Shown here in pieces: positions 58,536-64,000 of a stretch of DNA of 64,000 bases (the stretch's first letter is position 1; each line of letters starts with the position of its first letter). The stretch is from Lunularia cruciata (lineage: Eukaryota; Streptophyta; Marchantiopsida; Lunulariales; Lunulariaceae): contig OX419758.1 of NCBI GenBank assembly GCA_948567375.1, forward strand, positions 3,787,001 through 3,851,000, given 5' to 3'. Below the pieces are notes generated by a model, which did not search any database, was not told the DNA's origin, and saw only the letters and a program-made list of their open reading frames with translations. The translations under genes and the position numbers were made by a program.

Positions 58536-60498
58536 TAGGCGTAGACAGTTATTACAGATGAAATTGATTGCTTATGGTAGGACTTAAAAAAGAAAAACCC
58601 TGATCATCTCATGTGCCACTGCTTAACCAATGCTCCGTGGCATCAATAATTCTTCAAAGATTGTAATAAACTTGTTTCACCTTTCTTTGCAGATCTTGTC
58701 TCAGCGTAGTTATGTGGGATGTCTCGCAGTATGAGGCGACATTCATATGCTGAACCCTTCTGTTTTCTGTTCTGCCATATAATCATTGTGAGGTTCCGCA
58801 ATTGAGAGCTTTTGTCCCTCCTCCTGAGACTGAAGACCCTCAGTAAGATACTGCAGATGCGAGGACATACGTAGATGCTGTACAGTAAACAAAAGCTGAG
58901 TCTGCTGTTCTATTTTCCCTCCTCTACCCAAGTCTCCAGTATATTACCTGATCCGATGGAGCTGGTACATTCTGCGGTGGTCAGTGGATATCATTATCGG
59001 TTGTGTAGATCAATCGAGCAGCTAATTCAGATAGGTCAAAATTCAGTTCTCGAATAGATGATAGGCATCCATAACATAGATGATAGGAAGCGGATGAGCC
59101 CGAGCTTCAACTTCTTTCTGTCTGAGGTGCCCTGTGCAAAGAGGGAGTTGAAGAACCTGCTAATTACCACGATGTACACAGGATACCATTTACCAGACAC
59201 AATTATGGAGCCATCGCCGAAGATGAAGTGAGCAACGTAATCCAACGCTTCAACAAGCCTTTTTACAGGAAACATAAGTTCACATCAGGTGTAGTTTAGG
59301 TTGATATATCCTTAGTTTCCTTGGACAAATCTCGTGCGAACAGTTTTTATTACGGCTGCCAAATTCAGCTTGTCTGGACACTGTTGCCCCGGCGTAGCGT
59401 AGCGAGGAAGGTTGGAAGAGTACATTAAGTAGTAAAAGTAGTAGTAAACCATCAGTGTTTCATTTCTCCGTTGGCATGGTGAACTAACCTTGTGCATACA
59501 TGGCAACTACATGGCAATTCATGGAAATCCGGCTTTCTGTGCACTATTTACAGCTGAGCGAAAATCATGGGTTACTGCCAATAACAGAAATACGCACATA
59601 CGGTGCAAGGGTTCAATCTTCAGTTAGCTCCTCGTGAATGGAGAATGAATGAATGAAGACACTGTTGTACTGGTTACTGGAGGTTACTGCAAAACCGTTT
59701 TTGGATCATGACAGTTTTGCAAATCCTTTAAACATCGAGATACTCTCAGGTGCAAAGACGATTAGCATATGTTTCTGTTTTGCCCGACCATACTCCACCC
59801 CTTCTTTCTGTTTTCCAGTTTTAGTAAAGGCGAATGTCATGTTCCTGATTAGAATCTCGAATTCGGACATTTCTCGACCATCAAAGTTGGTACTATGAAG
59901 AAACAATTTTGGTGGTAGCACAGGGAGCCTCTAGAAGAAAAGTTTTAACCCACTAGGTAGTTGACTCAGTCAAACGGGAAGTCCACTTGCAATACGGTGG
60001 AGTCTAAGGTTCACCGAAAGTGTAAACTTTTCACTCAACTCAGCGCAGCATACTCTGCCCGAGCGGCAGTCAATTCTTGGAAGTTGGCAATTCCGAATAC
60101 TGAAGTCCACGCAAGTCATGGAGAAGTAAGCCGTATGTGACGTTGTTACTAATCAGCGGCTACTCATCCGAACAGGTTTTAATTATCAATGTTCCAAATC
60201 ACTGTACAGACGAGTTTTGCTTGTTGTCGTGACTACAGGGTTTGATACTATGGAGTTTGATCTGCCACATTTAAAATTTGACAGGATCTTCCCATGCTTT
60301 TCCATATGGAATTCCATCATTCCTTGAGTGCTAGAAGTCTTGTTTTATGTACGGAGGACGGTGTGAAGTGATGTTCCACCTCATAAAAGGGAACACTGAA
60401 GACTGAAGTTCTTCTAAACCTCTCTCTGCTCTAACTCGGAGTCGAACACTCAATCTAACGACCTCTTTAGAGATCGATCCTTGTGGGAGATACAAATT
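58536..60498. other. No supported gene
   Basis: It contains the haloperoxidase 3' flank. Minus-strand frame 59275-59036 is stop-free but shows no motif. No repeat stands out. Confidence 0.4.
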
Positions 60499-61860
60499 AT
60501 GGAGAACTCCGTTGCTGTAACAGGCGCTAACGCTCTCATTGCTTCCTGCTTACTGGATTGTCAAGCCCCTGGAGCGGGGTTATAATGTGCGGGAAACCTT
60601 CCGCCATCCAGGTTGGTAGATCTTTCCGAACTTGAATCATCCCAATATTATTCATCTGAAGTAAATGTTTGTCTCCTTTGAAGAACTTTGAGAAATATCG
60701 AAGTGCATTTACGAGTAACGTTGTCAAACTGACATGCCTCTTCATCTTCATCAACTTTGGCCCATATTCAAGCAGAAAATGTTGCCAAAGTTGGGCATTT
60801 GTTGGAGTTACCTGGAGCTAAAGAAAGGCTTACTCTCTACAAAGCCGATCTGAATACAGAAGGGTAGCTTCGACATTGTTATTGATGTCTTACATACGAG
60901 TGTGTTTTACACACGCTTCACCAGTCTCTATTGACCTACAGGTTATCTCTCGAACTCCAATATTCTCTCTCTTTGAGTGGACCTAAACATTTAGATGTAC
61001 AGGCTATTTCAATATCTGATGGTTCAATTATAAAACGAAAATAGATTGATCAATGCAGAATTTGTACATGTTGTATCTCCTACTATCAACTGTTTAGCTG
61101 TTTTACGCTCGTTCCAGATTGTGTCCTTTAGGATATATAGAATACAAAGCCTTTAGATGTCTACATTCATCGTGGAGCATCTTGAAATGTTTACTGTGTT
61201 TTGACTTCCACATTTATATGTGGCCGGCTAATACAAGGTTCTACCAAGACATGAAGGTAGCTTCAGTCATTCCAGAGCATGAGAATCCAGAGTTTTCTTA
61301 CAAATTAATTTTGATCTTGCTTCAGATGGATTTGTATTACTGTTGTGAAGGGAATTCTAAATGTTCTTACCTCAGCTGCCAAAGCCAAGAGTGTGAAAAA
61401 CGAGTTTTTGTGACAAGCTTCGTGACTTCCATATGGACCAATGATAGACATCTTACTCCAGTAACATTCGTAGACGAAACCTGGTGGGCGGATGTGGAAA
61501 ATTGCAAGAAACTCCAGGTGAGATAGAACCCTAAACATCTAGTCCGTGAAAAAATCTGTCAAACCGGAAAGAACTGACATCTTTAGATTGATATTTGACG
61601 ATTTTAGGGCTGGCCGCAGATGTGGTATCATGCATGCTGCAAAACTAGAAGCCGAACTAGCTGCATGGAACTTTGTAAAGGACTTCGATCTCGTGGTCTT
61701 TGCACCATTGCATGGTGTTGGGACCTCTTGTGCAAGCCACTCCGGGTCCTAGCCACCAAATCGTCATCGGCTTGCTAAATGGTGAGAAATATCTCCACCC
61801 CGCTGAGCAAAGTTGCCACCATCTACCAACTTTTCTTAAGCCATGACCACAACAGCCTAG
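60499..61860 (+). pseudogene. Cinnamoyl-CoA/dihydroflavonol reductase-like SDR pseudogene
   Basis: A broken copy of an extended short-chain dehydrogenase of the phenylpropanoid type (cinnamoyl-CoA reductase, dihydroflavonol or anthocyanidin reductase relatives, NADPH-dependent). Exon 1 (60499-60611) begins MENSVAVTGANALIAS, the Rossmann TGxxx(x)I motif, then shifts frame before ERGYNVRETFRHP. Exon 2 (from 60776) reads [19 protein letters not shown] and YKADLNTEG, then needs a frameshift to continue SFDIVIDVLHT. Exon 3 (61326-61517) carries VVKGILNVLTSAAKAKSVK, a one-base shift, then RVFVTSFVTSIW and DETWWADVENCKKLQ. Exon 4 (from 61620) has WYHA, a shift, AAKLEAELAAWNFVKD (the Y-x3-K region), and another shift before LGPLVQATPGPSHQI. 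At least five frame breaks fall on conserved family sequence, so it is a pseudogene. The C-terminal part beyond about 61860 was not recognised. Confidence 0.85.
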
Positions 61861-64000
61861 GCGAAGGCATTGAACTCAAATTCGGCAATTAACTTGTTAA
61901 TCAAATCATACTGGTTACCTCCATCCGCGTTAATGGACTACATCTCAACTTCCTTCTTGCTCATCTACCACCCACTAATACTGTGTTTCTTACTTGCTCG
62001 TTGGTTTCCCGTTGCTTTGAGATGCATCCTCTGCTTTGTTGCATCGCGTTGCTCGCGGAGGCACACTTCGGGCTCTAGATGCTGCACATAACTGCAGATA
62101 TTGAATGCCATATGATGTACATGGAATGTATCAATCTTCGCTTCTGCTTTACATCGATTTGAATCGTATGAAATCGTATGTCTTTTGTCAATTCCTACTT
62201 GCTGTGACGTGCATGCACTTACTTGCTGTGATCAGCCAGTCTTCGGCTTGCATCGGTTCGGTCCTAAGGTGGGTGTGGATACCCCGCCTGTCAATTTCTT
62301 CTGCTCCCGTTACTCATATATCTCAACATCCTTCTTCTTTCGTCGAAGGACGTGGCTACAGTTATAGGTCTCAATATCAATGCTTTGCGCAATATTGAAG
62401 CACTGTACTGCAAAATATAAATATGTTTGTTCTCACCCAGTTGTGGATTGACCCGCCCACGTACAATGAAGAAGTACCCAAACCGATTCTACGGCATGGT
62501 GAATGTGAAACATGTAGCATTGGCTCATGTCCTTGCGTGCGAAGATTCTTCAGCAAAGAGGCGTTACATTTTGTGTTAGAACTATTCCATTTTGTGGAAG
62601 CTGCAGACCCTATGAGAGTCCTTTGCTCCGAGTCAGTATCAGCTTCATAACCACTCATTATTCCCTCCGGCTTCTTCTCATTCACATTACACCTATGAGA
62701 TATTGTGTCAGTAAAGCTTCCACCTGTTTATCGATGGTACCCTTCAAGCTACTTACCCAGTATAGCGAGTAGATAGCATCAATATGTGTAGCTGTGTACG
62801 TACTTCTTGCATTTTTATTTCGGAAGAAATTGTTAAACTTCTATGCAATGCAGGACTCAGAGTCTAGACGACTGGAATTCGATAGATGAAAGCAACTTTG
62901 TGTCGCTCTGTGATTGCGGACAAGTAACTATGTAATGCAATGCAGCATTCAGAGTTCTAGACGACTTGGGATTCGAGAGACTGATGAAATTTGTGTCGAT
63001 CTGTGATTGCGGACAAGTAAAATGCCGTTACGAGAATAAGGTTCTCATGTGTTCTGTGCGCTATTACAGGTTTGTGTTGACAGTGTCCTCCAGACAAGAC
63101 CACAACTAAACACAGAAAGGGCCAAAACGCTCATGAGGACGAGTTCGTCACGAGAGGATGCACTCAAGAATGTATTGCATGTTTGAAGCCAAAACTTTAC
63201 GCTCAAGTACAGTAAATAGCTCCTGCAATAGCTCTTCTTGGTTTGAGAAATGAAGCAGATGAATAAGCCGTGGAATTTTTGGGGATTGTAGTGAGTGATC
63301 CAGGGGACCATGTTGTTGGAATGAAGAACAGGAAGGGGACGCCAATTGTAGTGAAGCCCACACTATGTTGCAAAAAGCCGTGTGCAGGTTTAACTCAAGG
63401 ATTGAGGATTATGTGCATAACTGGAATAAGATTGGGTTCTCTCTACGGATGGAAACACTGGAATTTCCTACAAAATCATTTATATCAATTATGGATACTA
63501 CAATGACATTGTGGGTTTAGATATGTCAAGGTACTGAGAGATGAGGTGGGTGATGAGTGACGACAATAAAATTTCTTCTTGCGGTTGTTTTAACCTACTT
63601 TCTAAACGTTTCATAGCAAGATATCATTAAACACCAATGATTGTATCATGCATGATATAATAAATGATTCAAAAGAATTTTGGATGATCTTTTACTAAAA
63701 TAATGTATGTTATTTACATTTTACTACTAAATAGTATGCTATCTAGTTCCAAAAAGGTCAAGTACTTATAATATTTTTTATTGCCGTAAGGTATGTTTTC
63801 GATTAATAAAACTATATGTATACTTCATATGTTCATATGACACAGTACATAATTGCTCTTCACTTAAGAGGTTAGAAGATCCGAAAAAATTAATCAATGT
63901 TAGCTAAGGTGACTTGGATAAATAAAATACCTTCATGTGTATTTGTCACGGTAGTTATAAGTATTAGTTTTTTACTTATATTTAACATGATATTTTTGAT
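61861..64000. other. No supported gene; AT-rich right end
   Basis: Open frames at 61870-62770 overlap on both strands and lack motifs. The duplication at 62846-63021 is listed separately. From 63.55 kb the DNA is AT-rich with no organised feature. Confidence 0.4.
62846..63021. repeat. Tandem duplication of about 90 bp
   Basis: Two copies, about 62846-62929 and 62937-63021, share gcaatgcag, then a cagag(t)tctagacgact block, attcga(t/g)aga, ttgtgtcg(c/a)tctgtgattg and cggacaagtaa. They differ by scattered substitutions and small gaps. Confidence 0.85.

Noticed and set aside
61119-61526. Independent 135-residue gene
   Set aside because: Its right part is exon 3 of the reductase pseudogene (VTSFVTSIW..DETWWADVENCKKLQ); the left part is intron read-through.
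1-64000. CRISPR array, operons, rRNA or tRNA genes
   Set aside because: No regularly spaced identical repeats with unique spacers, no clustered same-strand genes without introns, and no cloverleaf-type or rRNA-like sequence was noticed by eye. A tRNA scan was not possible.

Overview
The window looks like nuclear DNA of a land plant. It has intron-containing genes with GT-AG introns, a pentatricopeptide repeat (PPR) gene of organelle-targeted type, and many decayed Copia and non-LTR retroelements. A vanadium-haloperoxidase homologue and the retroelement types make me suspect a non-seed plant (bryophyte or lycophyte). That is an inference; no species is claimed.

Layout. 1-4.1 kb: a perfect 26-bp hairpin (879-940), then a multi-exon leucine-rich-repeat gene on the minus strand (4060-1769). 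4.5-6.3 kb: pieces of a non-LTR retroelement with R2-like architecture. 6.3-10.3 kb: no clear gene, one imperfect tandem duplication. 10.3-14.5 kb: a 71-bp minisatellite and a decayed minus-strand Copia element (A) carrying a 732-bp insertion with clustered heat-shock elements and a TATA box. 15.9 kb: an 80-bp retroelement tail flanked by a 12-bp target duplication. 16.7-18.5 kb: a complete four-exon alpha/beta hydrolase. 19.6-24.6 kb: a second minus-strand Copia element (B) with two LTRs and a broken polyprotein. 26.3-28.1 kb: an intact PPR gene with eight exact 35-residue motifs. 28.8-33.5 kb: a tandem duplication and the longest R2-like element (minus), split by a solo LTR with a 5-bp target duplication. 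35.8-36.5 kb: a second solo LTR of that family, inverted. 34-42 kb: AT-rich, repeat-derived, no supported gene. 44.4-45.6 kb: an unrecognised acidic, serine-rich protein with one C-terminal membrane segment; a 50-bp retroelement tail with a 13-bp target duplication sits just downstream. 47.4-48.4 kb: a third R2-like fragment. 51.3-53.1 kb: possible minus-strand exons of unknown function. 55.1-58.5 kb: a complete eight-exon vanadium-dependent haloperoxidase/PAP2-like gene. 60.5-61.9 kb: a frameshifted pseudogene of a cinnamoyl-CoA/dihydroflavonol reductase-like enzyme.

The genes do not form an operon or an obvious pathway. The likely working loci are the LRR gene, the hydrolase, the PPR gene, the 44-kb gene and the haloperoxidase. 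The rest is mobile-element history that can partly be ordered by nesting. Exon boundaries were built by hand from splice sites, reading phase and family resemblance; transcripts could change them.
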